Shown here piece by piece: positions 1 to 11,986 of a stretch of 64,000 bases of DNA (its first letter is position 1; each line of letters begins with the position of its first letter). The stretch comes from Zygnema cylindricum (lineage: Eukaryota > Streptophyta > Zygnematophyceae > Zygnematales > Zygnemataceae), in contig JBBHKE010001165.1 in assembly GCA_037447655.1 (NCBI GenBank), positions 1 to 64,000 on the forward strand, given 5' to 3'. Made by a program: the position numbers and the translations under genes. The notes below the pieces were generated by a model. The model was not told where the DNA came from. It ran no database searches and was given only the letters and a program-made list of their open reading frames with translations.

Positions 1-1530
1 TTTCCCCCACCGGCCCTCCTACCTTACTCGCACTTCCCCTCCCACCCCATCCTTTGTGTCCTCACTTTCTGCTTTCGACGATCGTCTTATGGATGTCCTT
101 CACAGTATGTTGGGCCGTGGAGCTTTTGATCGCGAGTCTGGGCCTGCAGCACGCATTCAAGCCTCTCTTCTTGTCTCGGCTGGCGGTTTGGGTTTACTCT
201 CGACGGGGCGTGTTGCTCCAGCCGCCTATTTGGGAAGTTGGTGCCTTGTTGCTTCCACTATTCTCTCTCGTTTTTTGGCTGGGGACACTCTTATTCTTGC
301 GGCCATGGTTCCCCATGTTTCAGATGGTGAGCTTGCCTTTCAACGGTCCCTTTTGGATGCATCACGTTCTCTTAATCCGGCTGCTATCGAGGACATGCCG
401 ATTTTTTCCACTCTTGTTACGACATCATTTGCGCGTGTTCATGAATCCATTTCTAATCGGGTTGTTGCCACTATTAAATCCAAGCTTCTCCAGGCGCTTC
501 TTTCTGATTCTTCGCGTGCACGCTTCTTGTCTTGTGGTGGACCTGGCTCTGGAGCTTCGCTATTGGCTATCCCTATCTTATCTACTCTTCGTTTCACCCC
601 GTCTCAGTTCACGACGGCCCTTAGGTTTCGGCTTGGCCTCCCTCGCCCACCTTTGCTTGGCTCACTCATTTGCTCTTGTGGCCACGTTCTCGAGCTCGAC
701 GTGGTCCATTTGCTTCGTTGCTCGCACGAGGGCGAGTTGATTCGGACGCACGATACGATTCGAGACACCATTGCTACTATCGCTTCTGAGGGGGGATTTT
801 ATGTTCGTCGGGAGGTCTCTCACATTATTCCTCACGTCGGATTGACCTTGTATTACTTGATGGTGCGCGTCGTACATTTGGTGATATTGTTTTGGCGAAC
901 CCCACCTCAACTACAGTCGTCACCCAAGCGGCTCGGCATGTGGGAGTGGCCGCTCGTGACGCGGCTAAAAGGAAGGAGCGTGATTATGTTTGTCGCGATG
1001 CTATGGATGGCTTCATTCCGATGGCGGTCGAGATATTTGGTTATGAGGGTGTGGCTTTGGACGAGTTTTTCCATACTAGTGGTCGGCGCTCGTTCGAGAG
1101 GCGGGGACGTGGGAGCCCTTCTGTTTCAGTCCTTACTTCTTTTTTTCGTCAAAGTTTTTCCGTGGCTCTACAACGCGTGTTGGCTTCTATATTACTTCGA
1201 TCGTCTATTGCCGTTATGGATCGACGGCGTGTTATGGAACTTCCTCCTCGAGCTCCTCCGCGGTTTAGGGACTTACGTGGCTGCTTTTCGTAGATTTTTA
1301 GTTATGTTGGTGTTAGTTTTTTCTTTTGATGTTTTGTTTGTGGGGTTTTGCTTTTTAGGGTGTTTTCGATTTTCCTGCCATCCTTTCGTATTTTCGTCGG
1401 TTTTGCCTTGATTTTCTTTTTTGTTTATTCCGTAGTCATGTGGTTTTTTCAGTTTTTGCAATGCTACTTCCTTTTGGTCCCATGGATTCAGATGGTTTAC
1501 CATCGCTCTTTTTAATAAAATCGGCCCCAT
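1..1530 (+). mobile_element. 3' end of a non-LTR (LINE) retrotransposon, cut by the window edge
   Basis: The reading frame is open from base 2, so the element continues to the left of the window. It holds the post-reverse-transcriptase part of the ORF (see the pseudogene entry), a T-rich 3' untranslated stretch after about 1294, and an AATAAA-like signal near 1512-1519. I see no poly(A) tail or target duplication that fixes the right border, so the end is approximate. The 5' half of a similar element lies on the opposite strand at 61606-62763; orientation and distance show it is a separate insertion. Confidence 0.75.
2..1293 (+). pseudogene. C-terminal part of a LINE reverse-transcriptase polyprotein with zinc motif and REL-type endonuclease, frameshifted
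   Basis: The frame beginning at base 2 encodes the conserved post-RT block of R2-like LINE proteins, including IQASLLVSAGGLGLLSTG, then a GGPGSGA/LAIP segment and LRFRLGLP. A cysteine-histidine motif follows (CSCG...H...C, about 668-720), then an R-x-H-D-x-I-R-D motif. From about 841 the homologous frame changes by one base: D-L-V-L-L-D-G followed by F-G-D-I-V, matching the spaced acidic residues of a restriction-like endonuclease (REL). The shifted frame continues with GVAARDAAKRKERDY, a FIPMAVEIFGYEG block and FSVALQRVLA to a stop at 1293. Family knowledge: in R2/CRE/NeSL-type LINEs a C-terminal REL nicks the target for target-primed reverse transcription. The frameshift makes this copy non-functional. 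Exact clade not assigned. Confidence 0.7.
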
Positions 1531-1789
1531 CCCATACATATAGGACTGTGTACAACAGTACACAAATTACACTTTGGTCAACTGTTGTACACAAATTACA
1601 CGTATTGTCAAAAGTTGACAGTCTTATGTTATCAATGGTATATGCCTATGTGTTGAAGTGTCATGTTTGTTTTGTTTTTCTCCTCCAAATTCACTCCCCA
1701 ACGAGAAAATCTTCCCGGTACGAGAAACCTCGATATAATTAAAGTCATCTTGATTCTTAGAAAATAGTCTATTTGGAATGAAACACAAC
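1531..1789. other. spacer without recognised gene
   Basis: AT-rich sequence with direct repeats of a 'tacacaaattacac' motif. I see no coding signal. Confidence 0.5.
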
Positions 1790-2222
1790 AATAGTGTTAT
1801 GAAATGAAAGAGCTTTCACAAATAATTATTTCAGCTACCTTTGGGCATATTTTGATGGGAAGTCACGTGAGGAAAGTCAAAAAATCGAAATTGAGAAGCC
1901 ATGGCGGAATTTTTTTGAATCATTGACGTCGGCGTTGTGAGAAGTGGCATGACGTTACAATGTCACAAAACCCTAAACGTCTACAATGTTCCAAAAAACT
2001 AGTTATACAATCATCGTTGTTTTTGTAGAAGTCATCAATTGTCGTAAGTTTCGTAGTCGTCTTTGATCATCATAAGTTTTACACGCGTCTACAACTATCA
2101 CATTTCTATGTTCCAATTTCATTTTCGCACATTGAAACGCTTTCTAATGTAGCATGACGAATCTTCACTAAAATCCAAAAGACCACTTCAAAGTACGAGT
2201 TATATGGGCTAACACCCTAAAT
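1790..2222 (+). mobile_element. diverged copy of the TAAGGGTGTGT MITE family, left end missing
   Basis: Shares the internal block of the family: 'gccatggcgga', a TGACGTC-containing stretch, 'aaaaccctaaacgtctacaatgt' style motifs and 'gtagtcgtc'. It ends near 2222 in 'gggctaacaccctaaa', a degenerate version of the family's right terminus (ACACACCCTAA). No left terminus is visible. No transposase coding. Confidence 0.5.
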
Positions 2223-3264
2223 CTATGTTAAAAACATTTCCTTTGATATGGCACATTCCGCACTATCCGTTAAACAGATTCCCCAACGCCCTTTTTTTTT
2301 TGGAGTTAGTTTCTATCACTTGAAAAGTGTTGTACACCGTGACTCGTTTTTAGTGTGAAAAAATAATTAGTACCAAGAAACAAATGGTGTTATGAAGTCT
2401 ATTTTGGATCCAAGGGCCTAACGACAACAAATTAGTAATGCAAATTTGCATCTAACACTATAATTTGTTCACACTCCCATAGTGTAGGATGTCTTGAAGT
2501 AGCCCACGTTTGAACATATGAGCGGAGGCTCGTGTGACTTTCTCTCGTCTTTAAGTGCGCTAATCCGTGTCAACTCCAATCACTTTCTCGTCTCGAAACC
2601 GTTTATTTTTCTGTGCATTTGTACAACGAACGAGCAGTTACATTGCGAAACAACATATTTTTACGCTACAATATTTTATGGTTACACAAATAGTGTATTT
2701 GGCACTAACTAAACCATTCATATATTACCGAAATAGAATATATATATATATATATATATATATTAATGATATTTTAAGTTCGAGGATCAAAATTTTGGGG
2801 CGCCGAATTACGGGGGGGCTCCATGAGACAAAAAATGAGGTTGTTTACAAATATCCGTTCCTTTTTGTAACAGGTGGCAATATTTATTTTGTTTTTTTAG
2901 AGAAACAACATTACAAAAGATCTCAACAAGATTCTCTAAATGCTCGGGAGTTAAGAATGACCGTTGGATTATATTTTGTTATCCCTCCGCGAAGCAATCA
3001 CTCCATCAGGTTATGTATTTGGCCACTAGCCTCGGAGTCACGGCTTATCGACTAGAGAACGTGTAAAATCGCTACCCGTGGATTACAAAGATACGTGTCA
3101 TAAATTATTTCCAATGAAATATTCACATGTCGCACGCGCCATATGCTTTCAGCAACAGTGGATGCAACTCCAACAAAATCTAGTGTAAAATCCTCGCCGA
3201 AATGTATTTTGCAACGCTTTTTGTGCCATTTTTCCAACTTTGTGTTCCCCCCCGCAAAGAGTAA
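2223..3264. other. spacer with no recognised gene
   Basis: AT-rich. Short open frames occur but have no recognisable motif. A TA dinucleotide run lies at 2739-2762. Between 2990 and 3060 a 'gaagcaatc...ccatca...tcactcgg' stretch resembles 7570-7640 elsewhere in the window, suggesting another decayed repeat. Confidence 0.45.
2739..2762. repeat. (TA)n microsatellite
   Basis: About twelve uninterrupted TA units in an AT-rich context. Confidence 0.9.
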
Positions 3265-3600
3265 AGATATGTTCCCATGTAACCGAAACTTGGTCATGTT
3301 ATTTTGTTTTTTAATGCAGATTCTCCGTAGTACTTTTGAAAATGTTTCGATGTTCGAAAAACTAAATCTTTACTTTACAACGTGACGATTGTAGATGTGG
3401 GTTCAATTTATGGTAGTTGTAGAGGACTACGCGACAATTTGTGGTGTGTTCAAAATAGCAACCATTGTAGACGTCTAGTTTTTTGTGATATTGTAGATTT
3501 CTAGGGTTTTGTGACATTTTGACGTCATGCTCACCTATGATAGCTTCGACGTCACTAATTCCAAAAAAAATCGCCATTGTTTCATGATTTTTTTTTTCGG
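3265..3600 (-). mobile_element. truncated TAAGGGTGTGT-family MITE, inverted
   Basis: Begins near 'gttcccatgtaacc' and carries the inverted internal landmarks of the family: 'gcagattctccgtagtac', 'tgtagacgtct', 'gggttttgtgaca' and 'gacgtcatgctcac'. The distal part and the second terminus are missing. Confidence 0.55.
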
Positions 3601-3820
3601 ATGTTCTCTTGTAGGCTCTGTTTTGGCCAAAAAAAACTAAAAGATAACAATTAATTTTTTTAACAAATGGGAACGCGTCCTGGGGATTTTTGTTGTTCAA
3701 TGACTTATTATGCAATAACATGGTACTCAAATAAATATTTGCTATCAAAATTGATTGATTTTTAAAATATTTTAAGATTTTTAATATCCGATCGTAGCCT
3801 ACGTGGTTCCACTCAAAGTA

Positions 3821-4771
3821 TAAGGGTGTGTGCACATGTGTTCAAGTAAGGGTTTTTTTCCTGTCGTTTTCACAAAAAATGGGAGTTGCAACGAGAATAT
3901 CTTACGCCGTACGGAAAACGGGCAAGAACCAAAGTACATTTTGCGTCATCTTGGGACTTGGATGGTACGACAATTTGGCGTTATTATCATCGCGACCCAC
4001 TTCTACGTCACGTAAGCTCATCTTCAAACTTGTACTGGAATCAAAATCGCGACCTGCTTTTAATTAAAATAATACCCTATTAATGAATAGCAAAATGGTA
4101 TTGCACGCGTGAAACGTCTTCGAAAATTTTTGAACGAAGGAGAATACACGCTATTTTTTTCACTACTTGTCACGCGCATGTACGTACGAAAATGACAAGC
4201 ATGTACAGAAAAAAAATCGTTGGGGTCTCGAACCTCCACTTTCATTCATGGGTCCTTTGCAAAAGTTTACGTCGTCCTCGTCTCTCTCCCTCTTTCTCAC
4301 TAGACCGCTCCTCTTTCTTTCTTCTTTAAATGAAATGCAGCAATAATAATATAAAATGAAAGATATTTTTTTTTCTTTTTTTTTATATTTTTGGTCTTAG
4401 TTTGATAGCATATCGAATGATAAAAGAAATCAGAAAGCCATGACGGAAAATCTAGGAACTGATGGCGTCACAAGGTAGCATGACTTGGCTATGTCACAAA
4501 ACCCTCAACATCTATAATGTCACAAAAACCTCGACGTCCACAACCGTCGTCGTTTTTGTATACGTCACCAATTTTAGGAAGTTTCATAATCGTCTACATT
4601 TCGTTTCGTACTCTGTTGCACATTTTGTAGACGTCTACAATTGTCACATATTTGAAAAATGAAAGCGCAAATAACGATTGACATAGGAACACTTTGAAAA
4701 GTACACCGTTAAATCTGCGATAAAATCCAAAGTGATATTTCAAATTTTCGGTTACATGGGCACACACCTTA
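3821..4771 (+). mobile_element. full-length TAAGGGTGTGT-family MITE (type I)
   Basis: Left terminus TAAGGGTGTGTGCACATGTG and right terminus ACATGGGCACACACCTTA form terminal inverted repeats of about 18 bp. Length is about 950 bp. The interior is shared with copies at 13847-14809 (inverted), 15511-16469 and 52329-54451, including 'aagggttttttcc' near the left end and repeated TGTAGACGTCTACA palindromes near the right end. There is no transposase, so it would be non-autonomous. Target duplication is uncertain: a palindromic TA or TTA cannot be separated from the terminus. Confidence 0.75.
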
Positions 4772-5032
4772 AGACGTATGGGAAAGTTATTTACAACACT
4801 ACCCGGAGGGTCGTTAGTCAAAAATATTACAGTCGGGGTGGTCTTCCTGTAAAGGAAAAGTGGGGTTGTTTAATAGACGTCGTACGATATTGAAATAATT
4901 GGTACATCTTTTTTTTTGTCAGATGAAACATGTTTACTAGATGGTTGTCGGGATCCTCCAATATTATAGGTGTAAGTCTCGACCGTTGGATGTTTCACTT
5001 TTTTAGATTCGTCAAGCAATCGCGAAAATCGT

Positions 5033-5079
5033 CCAGTGTGAAGAAACTCTCCTTGAAGAGGAGAGTTCTTTCACACTGG
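5033..5079. repeat. 47-nt near-perfect hairpin
   Basis: Two 21-base arms (CCAGTGTGAAGAAACTCTCCT and its near-complement) flank a 5-base loop TGAAG; two adjacent stem positions mismatch. No RNA gene or TE boundary explains it. It could be a minimal foldback element or part of a small-RNA precursor. Confidence 0.6.
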
Positions 5080-6737
5080 TCGTGTACTATTGGTACACGT
5101 GAAGAATAAAAAATAATATCCAACTCGAACAGGCGATCACAAGCCTAAACGTCATACATGCCATGTGCCTGTTGCCACGTTGGATGCAGGTCAACCAAAA
5201 GAATCTTCGCACGCTCCTTCGAGCATCCTCCGACCTTCAAAGTTTGGCGCGTCTTTTTGCCGTTCCATTTCGAAATTTTTATTTTCATTTTCAAAATTAA
5301 AACATGGCCGCAGGCTTTTCGTGCGAATCATTAACTACCTCCGCTGGTACAAATGTTACGTAAACGATTTTGCGTTTGAAAAATATTTACAAATTTTCAA
5401 AATTTGGACGCTTACCTATGTGGCGCCAATCATAATTGTGAAACGTTGTTTACTAGCCTGACATAATGGAACGCCTTGCCAGTAAACCCTACAAATAAAC
5501 GTCTTTCGCGTGTTTCTTGGGACCACTTAATGGAATAGAGGCCACATTAATTGAATAACATTTTCTACTTACGTGGTACAACTTAAAACAAGACAAGTAG
5601 TTTTACAGATATTACCCGATGGGACCTAATCTTAATGTTACTTACACTAACGATGTCCGTACGAATACAGATACCTCTCGATGGACCGCGACCTTATAAG
5701 CTTTGAAAGCGATTCACGATGTAGTTGCATAGATGTCCAATTGGCATAATACGAACAAAACGAACGCGCGAATACTACGTATGATTCGCATTCAACGATT
5801 TTGAACAATTTGTAAAAGGCATACCCTATTTGGTACCCGTACATTTTTCGTACAGTTTCCGTATATTGTTGTACTTTTTAGGGTTATTCAAGGGAGGTTC
5901 TTAGGGTTTTAGGGTACATTTCCGTGTATTCCGTATATTTCAATATAGCCGCCTCACACTTTTCACACATGTACGTACTTTTTCCGTATTGTCATTACTT
6001 TTGAGGGTTATAAATTTTAGAGTTTGTAAAATACATTCCCGTATATTTCAGTACGGTTGCATTACATTTTTTGTAAATTTACATAAAGTGTTTGCACATT
6101 CCCGTACTTGTTTAGGTTATTATAGGGGGTTTTAGGGTTTTATGGCACATTGCTGTACGTTTAATTAATTTTCAGTACGGCTACCTTAGATTTTTTGTAC
6201 TATTGAGTTTTTAGGGTACACATTTCGTACAATTACTTACATTTTTTTTAACTTTACGTACTTCTAAGATTTTTTAAGGATTTTCTAGGATTACAACTTC
6301 CGTACATTTTTTGTACTTGTCTGTACAGAAAAATCTACACGAATTTTACGAAATGTATGAAAACGACAAATACTACGTTATTTTCGTAAAAAAAATTGAA
6401 ATTCGTACGAATTGGACATCTATGTGTAGTTGCTTCGTTACACGGCCGTAGTGTATTATTCATTTTTTAGGAATACATATTTACTGTAGATTCTTTCGAG
6501 ATTGTCCAAATGGTCTTGGCCATAGATGTCTCGTGCGCATAAAACGCACACATGAAACGCCAAATAACGAATATGCGCATGAAACAAAATTCAAAACATT
6601 ATCAAATGCGTTGACTGACTTTGACTTTATAATAAAAGAAAAAATATAAAAAGATTTAATAATATAATGGAAAAAAGGCATAATAAAAATTACTACTACA
6701 ACTTATTTCAACTTTATTTTTGTTTTACGTTAATTTG
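5080..6737. other. spacer with degenerate GTACA/CCGTA-rich sequence, no gene
   Basis: Between about 5860 and 6330 short motifs such as 'ccgtacattt' and 'tttagggttat' recur irregularly, like a decayed tandem array. The frames at 5165-5461 and 6481-6681 have no recognised domain and I do not call them. Confidence 0.4.
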
Positions 6738-7277
6738 CGTACTGTTTAATTAGCGTTAGCTGCTCTAATTTCAACTACTTTTAAAAAGTGCAATGTACGA
6801 ATTGTGTCAGTTCGTACTAAAACCATTCATTATTTCGTACAGATGTAAAAATAAGTGTCAGGTAATGGCGTGGATAAGGGAAATTGTGCGTCTCAATGGA
6901 AGAGCGTACTCAGATTTGATTCCAAGTCATAAAAGACGAAGGAAAATCACGAAAACGTGTTCTCACATGTTCATATGTCGAATATGTGAACACAGACTAT
7001 AGGTACTGTTTAATTAGCGTTAATTGCTCTATTTTTGAATATTTTAAAATTTAAATAGTGTAGCGTAAAAAATGAATGAGATGGTTCAAAAATTGCTCAT
7101 TATTTTGTACAGGCGTACAGAAATAAGTGTCAGGTATAGGCGTCGACACGGGAAATTGAGTGTGTCGCCACAAAAAAGCGCACTCGGATTTTATTCCCAA
7201 TCATAAAGACGAGGGAGAATCGCGAGAACCTGTTCTCACATGCTCAAGCGTTGAATATGTGAACAAAGACTATCGCG
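6738..7277 (+). repeat. tandem direct duplication of about 270 bp
   Basis: Copy one (about 6738-7003) and copy two (about 7004-7277) both start 'gtactgtttaattagcgtta', share 'aataagtgtcaggta', 'ggaaattg', 'tcataaa.gacga' and 'tgttctcacatg', and end 'atgtgaacaaagactat' or close to it. They are diverged. The start resembles the 'attagcg' ends of the TA-type MITEs, so the unit may be MITE-derived. Confidence 0.65.
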
Positions 7278-8584
7278 GCGACATCCAAATTAGTGTTAGG
7301 TGTATAAATTAGCGTTAGTTTTTTACTTTTTGTTGGCGTTAGACCCATGAACTCAGAATAGTGTTTAACTCTAATAGCGATCAACCCTTTATTTGAAAAT
7401 TTCCGTACACTGATTCGTACATTTAGTCCGTTCGAAAAGTATACGCCTTTTACGAAAGGTTCAAATTTTATAAAAAATAACGAAATTTCGTAAAAATATC
7501 AAAATACGTACGAATGAGACATCTATGGTCTTGGCGCAAGCATTGACCGTTCGATTATTTTCGGGTCCTCGTCCGCGAAGCAATCGCTCCATTACGATCT
7601 GAAGCTGGCTACCATACTAACTATCCTCAGGGAGGACGATAGCCATAAACAAGCCGTTTAAAATCCTTACACGTGGGCAAAATGATGTATGCCACACCAG
7701 TGGCCAGTTTTTATTTTATACGTGGCAATGGCCATGTGCCTTCTGACAAGATGGATGCGAATATACCAAAATCCAAGAAAAAATCTTCGCGGGAAGATAT
7801 TCCTTTCGCCTTCCCTGGACCTTCGTGGTTTGCTGTTTTTTTTGGGAATTGATCATGACAGTGACTGTTTTGGTTGCGCACAGTCACTTACGTCATTTTG
7901 TCAAAAGACGTACGCTTGAAGTACACATTGGTACAAATAAAGTACCGTTGAGTATAAATTTGACGGTCAATCGGTTGGACATCTTTGACTTTCATAATAT
8001 AGTTTCAAAAAATCGCGTCATGCTATTACGAATCAACATACTTAAATTGACAGCGAAATGTTAGGATATTGGGCGAATCGGCGTCGGCCGAAATCGTGCA
8101 GTAAAATTTTTGTTCGGTTCGCGTCAGTTATGTTTTGTTTCGTTCGGTACTGTACTTTTGTGTCGATTCGGTTTGGTGCGAGCGCCGACCGGTATTCATT
8201 TGTTCGAGTCGCACGCTGGTCGATTGCGAGGAAATGTTGGTTCGCGAAGCGTGACGCGATTTTTTCGTCCTCGGAAGTAATTTATGTGAACGACAAAGCG
8301 GCAATATCTTTGTACGTCCGATCCTGCTACGATCTTGTCAATGTAAGTATGTTGATTCGTAAATAGCGTGGCTCGATTTCGTCACGCGTGACGACGCTCA
8401 TTTTTTTCATTTAATTTCAAATGATATTTTTAAGCCGGTTCGTTTTATTATAAAAGTTTATTTCGTTTCGTGCGTTATAATATTTCCGTACGAGACTTAT
8501 AGTACTTCAGTTTCAATAGGTTTCGTTTCACTTTGCGTCTAAGTTCAATGTAACACTTAGACGATACAATTTCAATTTTGCGAC

Positions 8585-9368
8585 TAAGGGTGTGTCCCCA
8601 TGTGCATAAGTAAGGGTTTTTTCCTGTCGTTTTGCTGTAAAACTTAGCGCCGTACTGCCTAAGTTGCAACCGTACGAAGAAATCGCAAATTTGTAGAGTA
8701 CAATTTGCGTCATCCCTGAACTTAGGATGTACGAAAAGTTGTCGTCTTGTGCTTTTCGACCCACTTCGACGACAAAAAACGTCATCTTCAACCTTATCTT
8801 TAAAACACATGCGCGATGTGATTTAAAATTAGGTTTTTTCGATTGACAAATAGGAACATACTTTCGCACGTGCCGTAAATTTCGACAAAAATCCTACGAT
8901 TTCCAAGGACAAAGAAAAGTACATAGTTCGCTATGTTTTGTCCGTTTGCGTTCTAATACGACAAATATAAGTACACAATTTGTTTGGATTTGTCCGTTTT
9001 CGTCTAGTACGGATTTCTTTTTTTGCAGAGGTCTTCAAATTCCGATGCCATTTCACGTCGAGCGGACAGGCGACGCGAAGACAAAGCGCATCTTCTTCGA
9101 CCGTGAAATTGCACAGGCTGGAAGGCGCTACGTCTACAATGTCACGGTAAGACATGCGACGTGACACGCAGGTAGAAAAAACAACGTGCGACCACAGATT
9201 GTAGACGTTGACAACCGTCACAGGTACTGTCGACGTATACAATCGTCACAAGCGTAAGTTACGATTTCGTCTTACAGACATAGGGACACTTGAACACCGG
9301 GTCCGGCGGATCCGCGCTAAAATACAAAGTAATTTCGCTAAGTTACAAGTACATGGGGACACACCCTA
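8585..9368 (+). mobile_element. MITE related to the TAAGGGTGTGT family (type III), left arm of palindrome
   Basis: Termini TAAGGGTGTGTCCCCATGTG and ACATGGGGACACACCCTA are inverted repeats. The interior differs from types I and II but keeps an 'aagtaagggttttttcctgtcg' start and right-hand 'gtagac/gtcac' motifs. A partial copy of the left end is at 11987-12116. No transposase. Confidence 0.65.
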
Positions 9369-10150
9369 ACGGTGCGTCTCTATGTACTTCAAACTTAGAG
9401 ATTTTTTTTTGTTTTTTAGCGCAGATCTGGCGGACCCGGATTTCGGGTGTCCCTATGTGTACCAAACGAAATTGTCACTTAGGGCGTGACGATTGTATAC
9501 GTCGACAATGCCCGTGACGGCTGTCAACGTCTACAATCTGTGATGACCCACGTCATTTTTCGTAACTGCCTGTGACGTCGCGTGATTTTTCGTGACATTG
9601 TAGACCTACTGCCCTCCAGCCTGTGCCGTTTCACCGTTGAAGAAGATGCGTTTTGCCTTTGCGTCTATTGTCGGCTCGACGTGAAATGGCATCGGAACCT
9701 TGAGACCCCTGCAAAAAAAAAATCCGTACCGGATGGAAACGGACAAAATAAAACAAACTGTGTACTTCTCTTTGTCGTATTGAACAAAAACGGACAAAAC
9801 ATAGCGAATCGTGTACACTTCCACGTCGCTTGAAACCGTTTGAATTTTTGAACAAAACAGTACACGTGCGAAGACGTGTTCCTATTTGTTTATAGAAAAT
9901 CCTTAATTTTAAAACACATCGGCCCTATATTTTAAAGATAAGGTTGAAGATGACGTTTTTTGTCGTCGAAGTGGGTCGAAGAACACAAGACGACAAGATG
10001 TAGTACATTTTAAATCCGATGATGACGCAAAATGTACTTCTCTTTTTTTCTATTTTATTGTACGGTTGAAACTTACGCGGTACGGCTCTAAGTTTTACAG
10101 GAAAACGACAGAAAAAAACCCATACTTAAGCACATAGAGACGCACCCTAA
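9369..10150 (-). mobile_element. inverted type III MITE, right arm of palindrome
   Basis: Inverted partner of the preceding element, abutting it. Its termini read GGTGCGTCTCTATGT... and ...ACATAGAGACGCACCCTAA, i.e. both ends carry the same change from GTGTCC to GCGTCT, which suggests the pair of ends co-varied. No coding capacity recognised. Confidence 0.6.
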
Positions 10151-10688
10151 GTGCTCTCACCGTGGAGCTCACATAACGACAAAAAGTTACTGTCTGCAAC
10201 CATTTTATTTACATGTGGTCGCCGCAGTTTGTTACCGTAAACGCTCGCCGGCCGTGTGAATTGCTAATTTTATTATGACGGTCGACGTTCGCAAGCGCGG
10301 CAAAATTTTAAGCAGTTGAAACAATATTATGAAAGTCAAAGATGTCCAACCGATTTACCGTCGAATTTATACTCAACGGTACTTTATTTGTACCAATGTG
10401 TACTTCAAACGTACGTTTTTTGACAAAACGACGTAAGTGACTGTGCGCAACCAAAACAGTCACTGTCATGATCAATTCCCTTTTTTTTTTAGCAGCCTGC
10501 GAATAGGAGGGGAGGTCATTGCACAGCAACATAGTACGTTCAATTGGTACAGCTGCATAGTACCCAAGTACAAAGTCTAAATTCAGATTACACGGCTGAA
10601 AAATCTTTGACTCTATGTGAGGTTTAGTTTAGTGGCACGATTTGATGGCAGCTCGGCTGCTCCTACATGTAGCCGTACATATATATAG

Positions 10689-11241
10689 TACACCGCCAAT
10701 CGCTATTAGCGTAGAAGTTTCTTTAGCGTGTATGAAAAATTACAGTGGTGTACGCTAATTAAGAATTTGAAAATTTCGAAAAAAAACAAACATTCTAATT
10801 GTTTAATAATTATAATTTGGGTATTTGAAAAAATAAATGTCGGTCGCAAACATGCTTACACTAATATAGGTATTCGTACAAAATCTGACAAATCTTACAC
10901 AAATCGTACCTTCACACATTCGAAACGCGAATATGTGCGAACGTGATATTTGACAGCCCGATTATATCCCATTTTTAGAGCGCACATTCTCATGCGTCCA
11001 CGGTTACTAAAACTCATTAATTATACTTTTGCACTTAAAAAGGTACAATTCTGTACGGTCTGACACTATCCGTACACCACACTAGTTAAATGATGATGTA
11101 CTTCCGTTTTGTACTGTACTAAAAAATTAACCCTAAATAGAGTAAAGAAAAATATAGAATGAACTACGCTAATGGAGAATAATAAAAAAAAAGGGAGGGA
11201 CGGGATTAGCGTACACTACGCTAATAGCGATTGGCGGTGTA
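10689..11241 (+). mobile_element. TA-type MITE (TIR CACCGCCAATCGCTATTAGCG), copy 1
   Basis: 553 bp between TA|CACCGCCAATCGCTATTAGC and its inverted copy GCTAATAGCGATTGGCGGTG|TA. The interior is AT-rich with no transposase. TA at both outer edges fits a Tc1/mariner-like target duplication; that inference is supported by copies at 29401 and 30485, where the pre-insertion site can be read. Confidence 0.8.
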
Positions 11242-11244
11242 CAG

Positions 11245-11801
11245 TACACCGCCAATCGCTCTTAGCGTGGAAGTTTCTTTAGCGTATAGGAATAACTACC
11301 GTGGTTTACGCTAATTAAGAATTTGAAAATTTTGAAAAAAAACATACATTCGAATTGTTTAATAATTATAGTTTGGGTCTTTGAAAAAAATAAATGTCGG
11401 TCGCAAACATGCTTACACTAATATAGGTAATTGTACAAAATTTGACAAATCGTACACAAATCGTACGTTCACACAATCAACATGGTTGCTGGACGAATAT
11501 GTGCGAACGTGATATTTGACCACCCGATTTCATCCCATTTTTAGAGCGCATATTCTCATGCGTCCACGGTTACTAAAACTCATTAATTATAGCTATTCAC
11601 TTAAAAAGTACAATTGTGTACGGTCTGACACTGACCGTACATCACACTATTTAAATGACAATGTACTTTAGTTTTGTACGGTACTTCGAAAATAACCCTA
11701 AATGGCGTAAAGAAAAAAATAGAATAAGCTACGCTATTTGAGAATAAAAAAAAAAATGGACGGAATTAGCGTACACTACGCTAATAGCGATTGGCGGTGT
11801 A
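11245..11801 (+). mobile_element. TA-type MITE, copy 2, tandem to copy 1
   Basis: Starts 3 bp (CAG) after copy 1 in the same orientation, with the same termini and a closely similar interior of 557 bp. Internal landmarks shared: 'caaacatgcttacactaatatagg', 'cattctcatgcgtccacggtt'. The near-head-to-tail arrangement could come from insertion into the neighbouring TA or from local duplication. Confidence 0.8.
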
Positions 11802-11986
11802 CTGTGCTTTCATCCGCATGTTAAGACAGCTGTAGCACCGTACCTCCTATTGGGCCAACAGAATGGCTTCATGGTGACAAGAAATGAGAAACCAGGTCAA
11901 AATAATGCTGACTTGTTTGGAACATGCAGATTGTCAATGTACGGCTGTCTGCGTAACGTTCCTTTCTTTCAGTATAATGACTGCCA

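Larger units (their letters stand above)
7845..10485. repeat. 2.6-kb imperfect palindrome
   Basis: The segment 7845-8010 (containing 'gacagtgactgttttggttg') recurs inverted at about 10310-10485, and 8585-9368 recurs inverted at 9369-10150. The symmetry axis lies near 9369. Arms are unequal: about 575 bp separates the two blocks on the left and about 160 bp on the right, so there was an insertion or deletion on one side. Confidence 0.65.

Noticed and set aside
54-740. 228-aa open frame overlapping the LINE fragment
   Set aside because: Other-frame shadow of the LINE ORF; rich in Leu/Phe without domain and lacking the family motifs.
8058-8366. 102-aa frame in the palindrome
   Set aside because: Arg/Ser/Phe-rich, no family resemblance, and absent from the other palindrome arm, which lacks most of this stretch.
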